A stretch of DNA of 64,000 nt from assembly GCA_023053575.1 (NCBI GenBank), contig JAKZAP010000009.1, forward strand, positions 19,325,869 to 19,389,868, written 5' to 3'. Both the position numbers and the translations under genes were made by a program. Source of the DNA: Branchinecta lynchi (Eukaryota > Arthropoda > Branchiopoda > Anostraca > Branchinectidae). Below, in pieces: positions 43,370 through 54,264 of the stretch (the first letter of the stretch is position 1; each line of letters begins with the position of its first letter). The notes beneath the pieces were generated by a model. The model was not told the origin of the DNA. It saw nothing but the letters and a program-made list of their open reading frames with translations, and ran no database searches.

Positions 43370-45147
43370 GTCGAGAGCAACACTTTAGTTTTGTCCCGTT
43401 TTTTTATTTTTTTCCTATGCCGCTGAGCCGCCGATTTCAGCTTATTGCTGGAAAATGGTAAAGGTCTAAGCTGTGCGGTTCTTACGGAGAGTGTGGAGCT
43501 CAGGCTGGATTGATGGATATGAAACTACATTTTGCAAAGCTCTTTAGAATTCTTGGCTGGGGCCAAAAAGGATGGTTTTTGCTTGTCCTCGGGCTAGAGC
43601 CTACGGTGTGCGAAGTGAAGTGGAGTTGTGTAGCCTATGCCAGAGAGCAGTATCTGAAGTTGTGCAGCCAAGCTTTCGTTTCATTAAATCACGTTTCTGC
43701 TTTCGAGTGGAAAACTCCGTTCTAGCAGGCAAGCAGGCAGGCACCAGTTTCAAATTGAAGATGACTAAAATTTGTAAGTGTTAAATATATGCGACAGTCA
43801 CCCGGCCCGCCAATACACCTTCTTTGAGTGATAAACAAAAAAAAGTTTACAGAAACAAAAAAGTGGCATTTTCCCACGGGTCTGAAAGTACTGCCATCAG
43901 TTGTTTCTACCAATTTCTATTCGTGTTTTTCATTGTTTTTTTTTTTTTTTTACTTGGGATTGCGGTAGAGAAGTGGTAACAGATGTGCCTCTTAAACTTT
44001 AAAAGTTTTCTCATTGCTAAAGAAATTAGAGCTTATCCTTTGCTCCTTTCTAAGTAGTGATAATAGAAACTTTTGCTTCTTGGTGTACCTATTATTTTTT
44101 CCCGAGTGTGTCATGGGAAGAGGGTCTTTTAAGTAAAAATCGGTTGCTAGAGTGGGTTCATGAGGGTTTAGAAATTTGTACAATTGGTGTACATTGTATT
44201 CTAACTCTGTAAATCTGAGGGTAATTAAGTGTTTATGCAACGGGTACAAATGATAATCTAAAATAATTAGGTAGTTCCGTAATAGTTAATATAGTGTCAT
44301 TTATGGTATTTAAAGAAATTAGAGCTTTCCTTTGCTCCTTTCCAAGTAGTGTTGTTACGAAGTTGGCCTGCGGCAAAATGGTCAACTCTTGAGTTAAGGC
44401 AGATAGAATTTTTGTTCGACGACAAGCGATAGAACTCGATGAGCTGATCAAAATATTTGTGGTCCGTTATTTGTTACAAAAATTCCTTCATGAGATACAC
44501 CAGTTTGAAAAGTACCAAGGGGTTGACAACTTCAGTGGTAAGGTACACACTGACACCAGAAATAGGCCGATACCAATTGTGAGACATGTAGGAATCTTGT
44601 AAGCAACAGTCGGCTGTTAGCTCATAATGATCTTCGGCAATGAGGGGTTTTTAACTTTTGCTAGTTGGTATACCTGTTATTTGTTTCCGGTGTATTTGAT
44701 GCTAAGAACAATTTGGTTCCAGTTGTAAGATACGTAGGGGAATTGTAATTAACAATCGGCTGTTGGACGACAATCATCTTCAGCGATGAGGGGTTTACAA
44801 CTTTTGCCAGTTGGTGTACGCTTTATTTGTTTCCCATTGAACTTGATGTCTATCACGGGAGAGGGATTTGTGAGTAAGAATCGGTTGCTAGAGGGGTTTA
44901 TGAGGGGCTACAGATTTGTACAAATTGGTGCACATCTGTAGTATTTTGATCCTGAAAAGTTACGGATAGTGTTATAAAACCAAATAGATTACATAAGGTA
45001 ATTTTCGAAGTATCCATCCGTCACGATGTCTGCGATTGAAAAGGATTATGTTCAACTGGCTGCGAAGTCAATATAGTCCCTTCTTCCGATATTATTTGCT
45101 GTTTTTCAACGCTGAGGAATTTGATCATGTGATTAATGAAAGCTTGG
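43370..45147 (-). mobile_element. Family F element, inverted partial copy
   Basis: Begins GTCGAGAGCAACACTTTAGT, half of the family F end hairpin. Then GGCCAAAAAGGATGGTTTTT, GGGCTAGAGCCTACGGTGTG and, further right, reversed repeat-unit motifs (TTCGGCAATGAGGGG, ATCCTGAAAAGTTACGGATA). It ends near AATGAAAGCTT without the second end hairpin. It has fewer body units than 29974-33683. Confidence 0.6.
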
Positions 45148-45234
45148 GGTCTCTGAAGCATTGGGAAATTTGTACAGCACCTTCTGCGCTCCTTCTATAC
45201 TAGTTCATTCTGGCGTCACTCATGTTCTGCGAAA

Positions 45235-45565
45235 GAAGAAGATAAAACGATGAGATCATGTTATTTTAAATATGCGAAGCACCTGCTCCAATTGTCGAAA
45301 TTATATCATAACCATACATTGATGGAGAAATTCAAAATTCAAGATGCAAGTGTGACCCTTTTGGATGTTTCCTCATCGCTTTCCAAAATCATGGACAACA
45401 GGGCCCAACCAGCGCACGACGTCGTCCACTGCTTCCTGACCGAAGATTGAAAATTAATTGTCTTTTTCTTCGTGTTTATGTGTTTTTTTTTATTTTTTTT
45501 TTATTTTCTTCATTTACTTCGCCTTTTCAAAATGGCGGGTCATAAGTAAATTACTTACTTACTAA
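45235..45565 (+). pseudogene. Non-LTR retrotransposon 3' end, (TTAC)n tail
   Basis: Frame reads MRSCYFKYAKHLLQLSKLYH, NHTLMEKFKIQDASVTLL and ends VVHCFLTED at 45448-45450. 3' UTR has CTTCGCCTTTTCAAAATGGC, GGGTCATAAGTAAAT and a TTAC/TTACTAAC tail. Same family as 13930, 34905 (minus), 37440, 48105. Confidence 0.7.
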
Positions 45566-45582
45566 CTTACTTACTAATTGAT

Positions 45583-45697
45583 ATCCTGAATTTAAACGAC
45601 AACATTCAGAATTAGTTGTATCTTGTTCTTTTTCTTTTTTGTACTTTTGCAACCGCAAAAGCCAGGAAATGAGCTAAGTTTTACGAAGCTCTCAATT
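45583..45697 (+). repeat. Family K right-part fragment
   Basis: ATTTAAACGACAACATTCAG, AATTAGTTGTATCTTGTTC, CCAGGAAATGAGCTAAG match 34600-34717; it directly follows the retrotransposon tail. Confidence 0.6.
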
Positions 45698-45899
45698 CTA
45701 ACCAAATAAGGGACCTAATTCTAACATAGGCCTAACATGAAGTATAGCAGCCCATAGTACAGTAAAATTGTAACCGACAAAATGTTTTCCAACAAAAGAA
45801 ATCGGAGTAAGGATGACAGAGAAAAAAAAAGAACACTGTCACTGTTCCGATACTTTAAGGTGATTGGGTACTTTGAAACCCACTCTGCTTTCACCACAT

Positions 45900-46056
45900 C
45901 ATACACGGTTTGGACTGAAAATAAGAGTGTCAAAATCTATGTGTTACATGTTGTGTCTTCTTGTCTTTTTTTTCTTTTTTTTCTTTCATACTCCATTTGT
46001 GACTTGTGTCTTAAAAATAGGAAATATATTTTATTCATTCATTCATTCATTCACTG
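45900..46056 (+). mobile_element. Non-LTR 3' UTR with (ATTC)n tail
   Basis: GTGTTACATGTTGTGTCTTC, TTGTCTTTTTTTTC, CATACTCCATTTGTGACTTG and TTTATTCATTCATTCATTC match the 3' UTR of the 55340-55790 copy. Confidence 0.6.
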
Positions 46057-46224
46057 TGTTTAGCGTATTTCCAGGCACGTTGCCTCCTATGGCAGGCGTG
46101 CCAATTTTTTTTTCCTGATACCTCGCATTACATAGTGTTTCTGCTAAGATTTTCTGAGATAGATGAATACTTCGAAACTTGGCTACGCTTACAGGCAATT
46201 ACAGGAGGCTCCGGCTTTTTTTAG

Positions 46225-46404
46225 TCTCTTTCCATGTCCGTTGCCTTGGATGACGACCTTGGCAAAATTTGCATAACCGGTCTTTGGACCAATAACTTCT
46301 CGAAAACAATGATTGAGAGCCTAATACGTCAATTAAAGAGAACATACGTGGTAGGCGTGATAATCGGTGTAACGCTAGTAGAGGAGATAGGAATATACTT
46401 ATGA
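46225..46404 (+). pseudogene. Short frame after an AG, membrane-segment-like end
   Basis: After GGCTTTTTTTAG a frame opens: SLSMSVALDDDLGKICITGL, then FSKTMIESLIRQLKRTY and VVGVIIGVTLVEEIGIYL, stop at 46402-46404. The last part is hydrophobic and loosely recalls the fourth segment of a tetraspanin, but the charge pattern is poor and no partner exon was found. Could be an exon relic or chance. Confidence 0.15.
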
Positions 46405-47650
46405 AGCGCAGAATCTTGGGAAGGAGAACGGATGGAAATTATTATTACTATCATAATTACGGCGTGTCATTTAACCTGTTTTTCTTTCTGACCAACGAGA
46501 CCAACGAAACAAGAACAGCCTAAACCTGCTACGTCTCGAAAAAAGCCTCACAGCTCAAATACTACGTGATGCTAAAACGGGGATAGGATTCAAAGCGGAA
46601 TCTTGGAATAAAAATCTCAGGTTAAGGGAATACAGCGGTTAATTGTGTCGGTAGGACGGGCCCTTTAGGAGTTACAAGGGAGTTCTAAGGACTAGGCCGA
46701 TGAGCGAAGGAATTGTTCGGATAGTCTTGGCTCTACCCTATAGAGTGTTTGCAGTAGTAACCAGGTACGGTACTACCATGTTGACTGATATGCTGCCTAT
46801 TGCGTTTAAATTTTTTCTCGATGCTATTCTTTCTGAGACTATTGCTTTTGTGGCGAGAACTGCGGCAACTGGTGTAATCCCTCGTAGTTTTTTTTTGTAT
46901 TTATTCTTATGTTTCTTACTTTTTGGGCTACGACTCCTCCTTCATTCGGTGATGTCATATTTTCTAAGAACTTGATGTCGCCTGTTCTTTCAAAGCAACT
47001 GAAATTTTCCTTGAACTACTATATCTAAGCCTTGCTAATTTAAAAAGTCGAGACCAATTCGGTTCTGTCCATATTTTGAAATATGAGAAATAATTTAATT
47101 AAAACATGAATTCAGTGCTAATTCTAACGTCTGAATATGTACCATTTCAATATCTGTTTTATATCTAAACCTTGAAGCACAACTCTTATTAGAAATGATA
47201 TTTTTCCTATGAAAGGGATCAGAAATTTTGTTTTCCAGTTTCCAAAAATATCATTACTTTCCACCTGAAATTAGCGATTTTCTTATTAGCGCTTGTCAAG
47301 ACTATCCAGCCTTCCTGCTCTCCGACGCAGCGGGTGGGAGCAAAACGTTTGAAAACTGAACGCGCCGTGATTAAAAAGTTGGAAAACTAAGTAAATAAAA
47401 GAAGTAAAAAACAGAAGATTCTCACATCCTTATGTCTGAAAGAGTCGTCAGTGGACATTAAAGACTCCGACAAACTTTGCTTTGTGTGATGGGCAAAGCT
47501 CGGCATGGCCAAAAAAGAGCTAAAATTCGTATGCACAAAACGAAACAATGGAGAAAGGTGGGGATTTTAGAAGCTTATAATTCCACAAGCGAGCTAGATA
47601 TATTATAAAAGGCAGAATAAGTAAGAACAAGTTAGAATAAGTTAAACGTG
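46405..47650. other. Unassigned DNA
   Basis: No gene or strong repeat. Segment 47480-47640 is an inverted diverged match to 7930-8130. The 91-codon frame at 46700-46975 is hydrophobic and thymine-rich, with no recognisable family. Confidence 0.4.
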
Positions 47651-47654
47651 CTGT

Positions 47655-47910
47655 ATAGCCTATATTCCTCCAGCCCAAGATGACTGCGAATCATATTTAC
47701 GGCGGCAAACGGATAGGACTACCGTCAGCTGACTTTAATTCGGCCCTTCTTGGCAAGGGTTCTCTTTGAGTATTAAGCTAAAAAAATTAAACCTGTGAAC
47801 TTTCATTTTTCGAGTTTGAGCATGAAGAAGACCTGTGCCAAAAAGGACCGAAATATCGCTATTATAAAAGTCAGCTCATGTATCCGTTTAGAGCAGCCAG
47901 ACTTGAAAAT
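47655..47910. mobile_element. Family B subtype 2 foldback pair
   Basis: Left (minus) arm: TATTCCTCCAGCCCAAGATG, CAAACGGATAGGACTACCGT, hairpin CCCTTCTTGGCAAGGG. Right (plus) arm: GTTTGAGCATGAAGAAGACC, TGTGCCAAAAAGGACC, GAAATATCGCTATTATAAAA, GTATCCGTTTAGAGCAG. Confidence 0.6.
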
Positions 47911-48104
47911 TTCAAAACTCAAAACCATTTGTGTTCATTTCATTTTTTTCAAAATTCCACATAAATTTTAATTAAATCAGAAACAAATTTAACAGCGATT
48001 GCCGTTTTAAGATATCCTGACTTGGCTCTTTGAATATCCTTGTCTCTTTCTCTTTTTAATCCCAGCATAAATAGTATAGAGTAACAGTATTCTTCTTCGT
48101 ACGG

Positions 48105-48208
48105 TCCGAAGATTGAAAATTAAGTGTGTTTATGTGTTTTACTGATTTTCTTTTATTTACTCCGCTTTTTCAAAATGGCGGTTTATAAATAAATTACTTA
48201 CTTACTGA
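48105..48208 (+). mobile_element. Non-LTR 3' end, (TTAC) tail
   Basis: GTCCGAAGATTGAAAATTAA, CTCCGCTTTTTCAAAATGGC, GGTTTATAAATAAATTAC, TTACTTACT. Only the end is present. Confidence 0.6.
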
Positions 48209-49010
48209 TGTTCTTTCCATTTTTCTGACATTAACATATATTTCAATTGAAACAGATAAAAGTTTTACCGGTATAAAATTGAATTTTAACGTTAATGAAA
48301 TTGTAACAGCAATTGCTGTAGTAAGAAATCCTTACATAGCTTTTTGAATATCCCTGTTTATTTCTCTCCTCGTTTTTCTATCCCAGTATAAACAGTATAG
48401 AGTAACATTAACTAACTAAGACGATCTGGGAACAGTCGCTTCTTAGTCAGAGTCGAAGGTCGCGGCGTGATCTTGGCCCTCGGGGTTTAGCGAGATACTA
48501 CTGGTTCTAAGTGAAGGGTTCGTTACTGATGTTGGGGTCATAGCACGTGTCATTGTGACGTCACGGAAATTGGTAACGGGAGGGTGATGTTGTAGTTTTT
48601 TATTTGCTTTGCACGGTAAGTCTCGTGGAATAGCGGATTTCCCAATTTCTTTGGTATTCCCAGTTTGGATGACTCGCGTAGTTTTGCCACTTCTTTGGCC
48701 GGATGTGGAGATGATTAATGATGGTTGATTTTGGTGCTGTAGCTTGGACTTGGAGATGGTCTAAGAATTCGCCGGTGCCTCTGCTTGTAACCAAATCCGC
48801 TTTCTGTTTCAGGGTATATTTCTTATTTTTTTTTATCACCCGTTAACAAAATTTGGAGTAGCCTTTAAAGGAAAGAAATTTTTTTTTAAAAGGAAACATC
48901 CCGTTTTTATCGATAAATAAAACGATACGGTAATCTGAAACTCTCTGATCATCAACTGAATATAGCACATATGTACACACTTTAAACTTTGAGAATTTTC
49001 TGTGATTAAA

Positions 49011-49925
49011 TGCAAGATGTCATAAGAAATGACACAACTACACTCACGTTCTTCGGGTCTCTGTTTCTCTTGTGTCTGTCCGTCCTACAGTTGGGCTAAA
49101 TCAGGATCTCAGATTCCTTCCGTAAACGTAACGGATGATTAGTAATTAGTTGGTGATGGAACATTAGTTTTATGCAAGCTGTCATAAACAGTGACAAAAC
49201 TACATTCACGTCCTTCAGGTCTCTGTTCCTTCCTTCTCTTGTGTCTGTCCGTCCTCAAATTAGGATCTCAGATTCCTTCCGTAAACGTAACGGATGTTTA
49301 GTAATTAGTTGGTGATGGAACGCTCATTTTATGCAAGCTGTTAGTCCCGGGGACAAACAAAAACGCGGGACAACACGACTCCTGGCACGTAAAAAAAGAT
49401 CTAAACACTGAAACAACTACATTCACGTCCTTCAGGTCTCTGTTCCTTCCTTCTCTTGTGTCTGTCCGTCCTGCAGTTGGGCTTATTCAGGATCTCCTTC
49501 CGTAAACATAATGGGTGATTAGTAACTAGTTGGCGGAACGTTGGTATATGCAAGCTGTCGTCAAAAGTGACAAAACTACATTCACGTCCTTCAGGTCTCT
49601 GTTCCTTCCTTCTCTTGTGTCTGTCCGTCCTGCAGTTGGGCTAAATTAGGATCTCAGATTCCTTCCGTAAACGTAATGGAAGATTAGTAATTAGTTGGTG
49701 ATGTAACGTTGATATATGCAAGCTGTCATTAACAGATGACAAAACTGCCAAAACATCCTCGTCCTTCAGGCTATTTATTGCAATCTCTTGTCTATCAATC
49801 TCTCCCTTTGTTAATGTCGTGTCTCTCCGTTCTCCAGTCTGTCTAATTGGTAACGTCGGTGTCTCAGAATCGTTCCATAATCAAAATGAATCACTAGAGA
49901 ACAATTGGCAAGTTAAACATATTTA
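49011..49925 (+). repeat. Minisatellite, five units of about 162-216 bp
   Basis: Units begin TGCAAG(A/C)TGT near 49011, 49173, 49333, 49549 and 49717. Each has TCACGTCCTTCAGGTCTCTG, TTCTCTTGTGTCTGTCCGTC, GATTCCTTCCGTAAACGTAA and TTAGTAATTAGTTGGTGATG. Unit 3 has an extra 50 bp or so (AGTCCCGGGGACAAACAAAA to GATCTAAACAC). Unit 5 is diverged. Confidence 0.75.
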
Positions 49926-49962
49926 AGTTTTAGATAACCACTTGTAGCCACTTCATCCTTAA

Positions 49963-50323
49963 AGGACCCCTCGCACTATTTACTCTTCAGCTTACAGTAT
50001 TTTAAAAGATTTTAATACTCTAAAAACTAGACTGTGCTTTCAACAAATAACCCACGGTTTTGGCTGTTTGAAGCCTTTTTGGGAGACCAGTTGACTTATA
50101 GCGAAAACAGGGAAACAGTTTACATAACCATTTTTTCTGATGGAAAAACTTCTCGCAGACAACCCTTGACAGCGTGATACACATTGAAGGTAAGGTAGCA
50201 AAAGACGGCAAGTGAGAAAGTCAGCGTGGTTTTGTTAGATGGGTTAAAATGTGCCTTACGAAATTGGTGTCTCCGGGTTTAGAAATATATGGAATGATTA
50301 TGGAAGTAGGTTGCATTAGTCCT
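49963..50323 (-). mobile_element. TTAA-duplication MITE, second intact copy
   Basis: Left AGGACCCCTCGCACTATTTA, right GTTGCATTAGTCCT, TTAA at 49959-49962 and 50324-50327. Inverted relative to 33748-34121, sharing CACGGTTTTGGCTGTTTGAA in reverse. Confidence 0.75.
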
Positions 50324-50483
50324 TTAATAGTATTTTGAATATCTTTTTTCACACGTATTACCTTTAATATGATCATCGAAGTCTTTTCTTGTTCCACAAA
50401 GGGTGGGATTGTTCAAGTCCAGTTTTGAATACAGACATTCGAGAACGAATATAACGTTTGAAGCCAAGCTGACCATTCATTAC

Positions 50484-50662
50484 GAAAGAAATCGAAAACC
50501 GTGATTTTCATTTTTTTTTTTTTATCCGAGGACAGTTTGCCGGAAGTGCAACCGAAATATCCGAAATTATATTTATCCCTCGCACATCATCGTAGAGGGA
50601 TATCTAGCTGTCCAAGATAAAACCCCCCGAAAATCACGGTTTTCTATTTCTTTCATTCAAGA
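50484..50662 (-). mobile_element. Family L MITE
   Basis: Inverted ends GAAAGAAATCGAAAACCGTG and CACGGTTTTCTATTTCTTTC. Interior GCCGGAAGTGCAACCGAAAT, TTATATTTATCCCTCGCA, GAGGGATATCTAGCTG, shared in reverse with 8745-8960. Confidence 0.65.
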
Positions 50663-50794
50663 ACATACATGCTTTTCACTTTTCTTTTACATTAAGGTTA
50701 TTATGATCCCTCTTCTTTCCCCATTTGAGACAAACGCTAGAATTCTCCCGATTTGACTTCTTTAAAACTATATACACTTTTTCGAGTTAGGGTA

Positions 50795-50935
50795 CTTCCA
50801 GATGTGCTAGGACAACTGACCAAACTAACCTGGAAATAACCAGTTTCCCGATCAGACCATATGCGGGGGAGCGGGGGCGCTGGAAACTTGAAAATTTAGG
50901 GCATTTTATAATCTTATCAACCGCTGTTAACGGTT
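50795..50935 (-). repeat. Family D fragment
   Basis: GGGTACTTCCAGATGTGCTA + GGACAA, CTGGAAATAACCAG and ATCAGACCATATGCGGGG are the reverse of family D unit motifs. Confidence 0.5.
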
Positions 50936-51715
50936 CAGTTATTTTATAGGTTGCTGAGATTTGTTTCTTTATAATAGAACATAGAGTATTACCAATTTAC
51001 GTGAAAAGTGTGACAGTTCGAGAAATTCAGCCAAACGAAAAAAGAAAAAATACTGGATAAAATTATTATTGTTTGAAAAAAGAGGAAATGAGTGTGGTAT
51101 TCTTCCAAAGCGTCATATTCGGGTCTTTGACTTTAAATTTGGTTACTAGTTCTATATTACGAAAACTGACGAGAAACCAATGGGTAATTTCCATCTTTAT
51201 AATACGTGCTAAGAAACTTAAATAAGACATTGAGCCAAATTTGGTTTTTGCGTAAAGTTTAACCGAAAAGGGCGGAGATAGGACAATCTAGTTACCCATC
51301 GCTTATTCACTTGAGGCCTGAAGACCCGATGAAACTTCGTTACTTCGTTGCTTCGCTATCCACGATAAATCGATTTTCACATAGTGGAATTTCTCTGTCG
51401 GATTTGTGGTACCTCTATGCGCTTGTACCTGTGTTGTATGCTTGACGAAAACGATCTACGAAAAATAAGTGTACACACAGTGAGCTAGCTTCCGAGAGCT
51501 GATCGTTTGCTACACTGAAAAGCCATGTTTGTACTAAGATTCATGTTTTCCACGTCATAGTAGAATTTTTCATTGTGAGGACGGCCGTAGATATTCTGAA
51601 AGTCATACTGGAGCAAATAGTGAAAAATGAAAAAAAAAACCTTAACACAATCCAACTAATGCAGTGTAGGCCTATTCGTTAAATGATTCAGAAATAAGTT
51701 GTCTTTTCAGTTAAA
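50936..51715. other. Unassigned DNA
   Basis: No coding or repeat assignment. Segment 51240-51490 shares words with 27100-27400 (GGGCGGAGATAGGACAATCTA/TAGATTGTCCTAGTTCGGCC in reverse), an old inverted duplication. Confidence 0.35.
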
Positions 51716-51717
51716 CT

Positions 51718-51870
51718 TTAAATATTCCTTCAATCCAAGCTGACTGCGAAATAACAATTGACTGGACTAAACGGATAGGCCTACGTTAGCTGAATTTACT
51801 GAAGCAAAGAAGGGCCGAAATATCTCTTCAATCCGCTGACGTATCCGTCTATCGCAGTGAACTGACTTTT
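51718..51870. mobile_element. Family B subtype 2, degenerate palindrome
   Basis: TATTCCTTCAATCCAAGCTG, ACTAAACGGATAGGCCTACG, then AAGAAGGGCCGAAATATCTC and GCTGACGTATCCGTCTATCG. The hairpin's left half is lost. Confidence 0.5.
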
Positions 51871-51964
51871 TGCTTTTCTTTTCTAATGTTTTTTTTTTTT
51901 ATTTTCATTAAAAGGCACATACCGCCCTGTCCATTGTCCGATGCATCGATGTGTCGAGTAGTTT

Positions 51965-52320
51965 AATGTTTTTGGTTGTCTATGACAGACAGACATTACA
52001 GACATTTTTATTAAATTTCATCAACAAACATATAAATTAAACACACAATTTAGCATTAACGTCCACTTTTAAGACAAAAGAATCCTGATTGTGGCCGCAA
52101 TTCTAACCACCATGAATCCGCTATATCATTCCCTCCTTAAAAATAAAAAAATAAATAACAATACATGAAACCCTTTCCTCTTAGCACACTTCTTTCTTTT
52201 TCATAGAATGGGATTTAACCATCTCTTGAATGATGCCAGACTTACAGCCGCTGTGACCGATTCTGGAAGGTCATTCCAGACGCTCACACCTATGTTCCTG
52301 AGAACAATCCTGCTCTTCTT
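51965..52320 (-). pseudogene. Non-LTR retrotransposon C-terminus (VWNDLP type)
   Basis: The minus frame ending at 52201 reads KKSRIVLRNIGVSVWNDLPE, SVTAAVSLASFKRWLNPIL. A W-N-x-L-P block followed by S-x-x-S-F-K is common at the end of jockey/CR1-like reverse transcriptases. 3' UTR runs left to an AATAAA-like AT-rich part and a CAGACAGACA-type tail (51985-51998). Confidence 0.65.
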
Positions 52321-53000
52321 GTATGTATGTATGTATGTATGTATGTATTGTACATGGAAAGCCCAACGGGCCATGATACAAAAATATTATGCAAATAAAA
52401 TATTAACTACAGATTCAACACACTTTCTGAATACAAAAGATTTCTTCTCTCGTAAGCTAAATGTCGGGTAAAATAAGGGTGATAAAACGAGTTAGTGTTA
52501 CAAAAATCATAACGATGATATGATATTCATTACAGTTAAAGTCCAATAGTTATGGTTATAAATGCAAAAACAAAATAAAAAAAACATGGCCTAAATACCA
52601 ATCACAGACTACAATTAGTTTTCTATCTGTTTCGTCGACTGAGGAATCACTCACCAACTCACCAACATTTATACCATCTGTTCATAGAGAATCGGACTTT
52701 CTTACTCCAAATATTTCTACTCACAAATCATTTAATTACCTACATATAGACATAGATGCCGCACACGCTCATTCATATCTCCACGCTTCGGTCTAAAGTA
52801 AAGGATCAATTCTTCTGACATCCCTACCAGTATACCTCCTCCTATCCTTCCAACGGTAAACTATTTGCCGCATACTAATTAAAGATTTCCTTTCAAAACT
52901 CCTATAAACCCGCTTTAAATTAAACACTTTTATCCCATGTTTACTGTGCTAATTCCTTCTACCGGTTGCACGTAATAAATAAATTAATTTTTCGTTCATT
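52321..53000 (-). mobile_element. Non-LTR 3' part, (GTAT) tail
   Basis: GTATGTATGTATGTATGTAT tail, then AAAGCCCAACGGGCCATGAT (the GGCCC/GGGC motif in reverse). Further right a minus frame at about 52795-52940 reads KVFNLKRVYRSFERKSLISM, RQIVYRWKDRRRYTGRDVRR, protein-like but not assignable. It has inserted immediately beside the VWNDLP fragment. Confidence 0.45.
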
Positions 53001-53039
53001 CATATTCTCGTCTCATCTCTATTTATGCTGGTCAGGGTG

Positions 53040-53120
53040 CCGAAAAACTGAATGATTGATTGATTATTTATTTATAAAAAAAGACGAACCTGGAGCTGCC
53101 AACACGCCAAAGCCCTAAAC
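53040..53120 (-). mobile_element. Non-LTR 3' end, (TGATT) tail
   Basis: TGATTGATTGATTATTTATT followed by CCAAAGCCCTAAACGGCCAG, again a GGCC...GGGC motif next to a short-period tail. Confidence 0.4.
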
Positions 53121-53213
53121 GGCCAGTCCGCGTCAGACGCGACAACAATCTCGAATATGAGGGAAAACAAGAAAACAAAACAAATCAACAACAACTCTCA
53201 TGACTTGAAAAGA

Positions 53214-54260
53214 TATTTTTGGGATCCTAAAACGTAAGTGGAGGATACCCATGACATCGCAAAAGTTATCCGTCTGTCCGTCCTTCCGTCTGTGAGCACG
53301 ATAACTCTCTTGAAGGGAAGAAGATATTTTGATGAAACCTGGTGTGAGGATTCCTTGGGTCAAGTTTAACGTCAAAAATTCGTAGATGGGCTCTGTAGCC
53401 CTACATTTAGGGGTGGGGAAGGGGGTTCAGATTAATGGGCAAACAAAATATTTTTAAACAATTAATGATTATGGGGTAGGAAAACACGATGATGAAAACC
53501 ATTTCTCGCTGGAAAAATAGTTCGTCCGGAATCCGGCAAAAACCGGAAAGTTTGCTAAAGTAAAAGTTTTATTACAATGTTGATTAGATGTTCCATTTAG
53601 TGGCAAGAAGACATGCCGAACACTTATGTGAAAATCATTTTCTATCCGGACATGTAGTTCGTCCGGAATCCGGCCAAAACCAGAAACTTTGTTAAAAGTA
53701 AAAGTTTTATTTGTAGTTAATTATATTTATATTTAGATTTAAATTAGATAGTTTTAGGGCGAGGGATACCTATGAAATCGCAAAAGTTGTCCGTCTGAAG
53801 ACATGCCGAACATTTATTTGAAAAATTATTTTCTACCCCGACATATAGTTCGTCCGGAATCCGGCCAAAACTGAAAAATTTGTTAAAAGTAAAGTTTTAT
53901 TTGTAGTTGATTAGAAATCCGATTTAGGGGTAAGAAAAGATGCCGAATCCATTTATGACAATCATTTTTTACCCGGGCATATAGTTCGTCGGGAATCCGG
54001 CTGGAATCGGAAAATTTGTTATAAGTAAAATTTTTATTTTAAGGTGATTAGATGTTCGATAAAAGAAAACGCTGAACTCGTTTCTTAGCTTACTTTCTTC
54101 GCCGGACAAGTAGTTCCAGAACTCGGCAAATTGGTAGAAGTAAGGCAGGAAGTTCTCGTCAAAATAGATATGACTTATACACACATGCTGAATCCATATC
54201 TGAAACTCGGTAGGAAGTACAGTCACAAGTCCTAGGTGCATCAGTGACAAAATTGGACCG
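53214..54260 (+). mobile_element. Family A element A4, rearranged
   Basis: Starts TATTTTTGGGATCCTAAAAC, GTAAGTGGAGGATACCC, GTCCGTCTGTCCGTCC. Core units with TAGTTCGTCCGGAATCCGGC near 53520, 53670, 53850 and 53990. At 53763-53798 the motifs GAGGGATACCTATGAAATCG and CAAAAGTTGTCCGTCTG occur a second time inside the core. The right end is replaced by family D sequence. Confidence 0.65.
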
Positions 54261-54264
54261 GATT

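Noticed and set aside
49011..49925. CRISPR-like array (five regularly spaced repeats)
   Set aside because: Repeats are long, units are similar throughout with no unique spacers, and the genome is eukaryotic.
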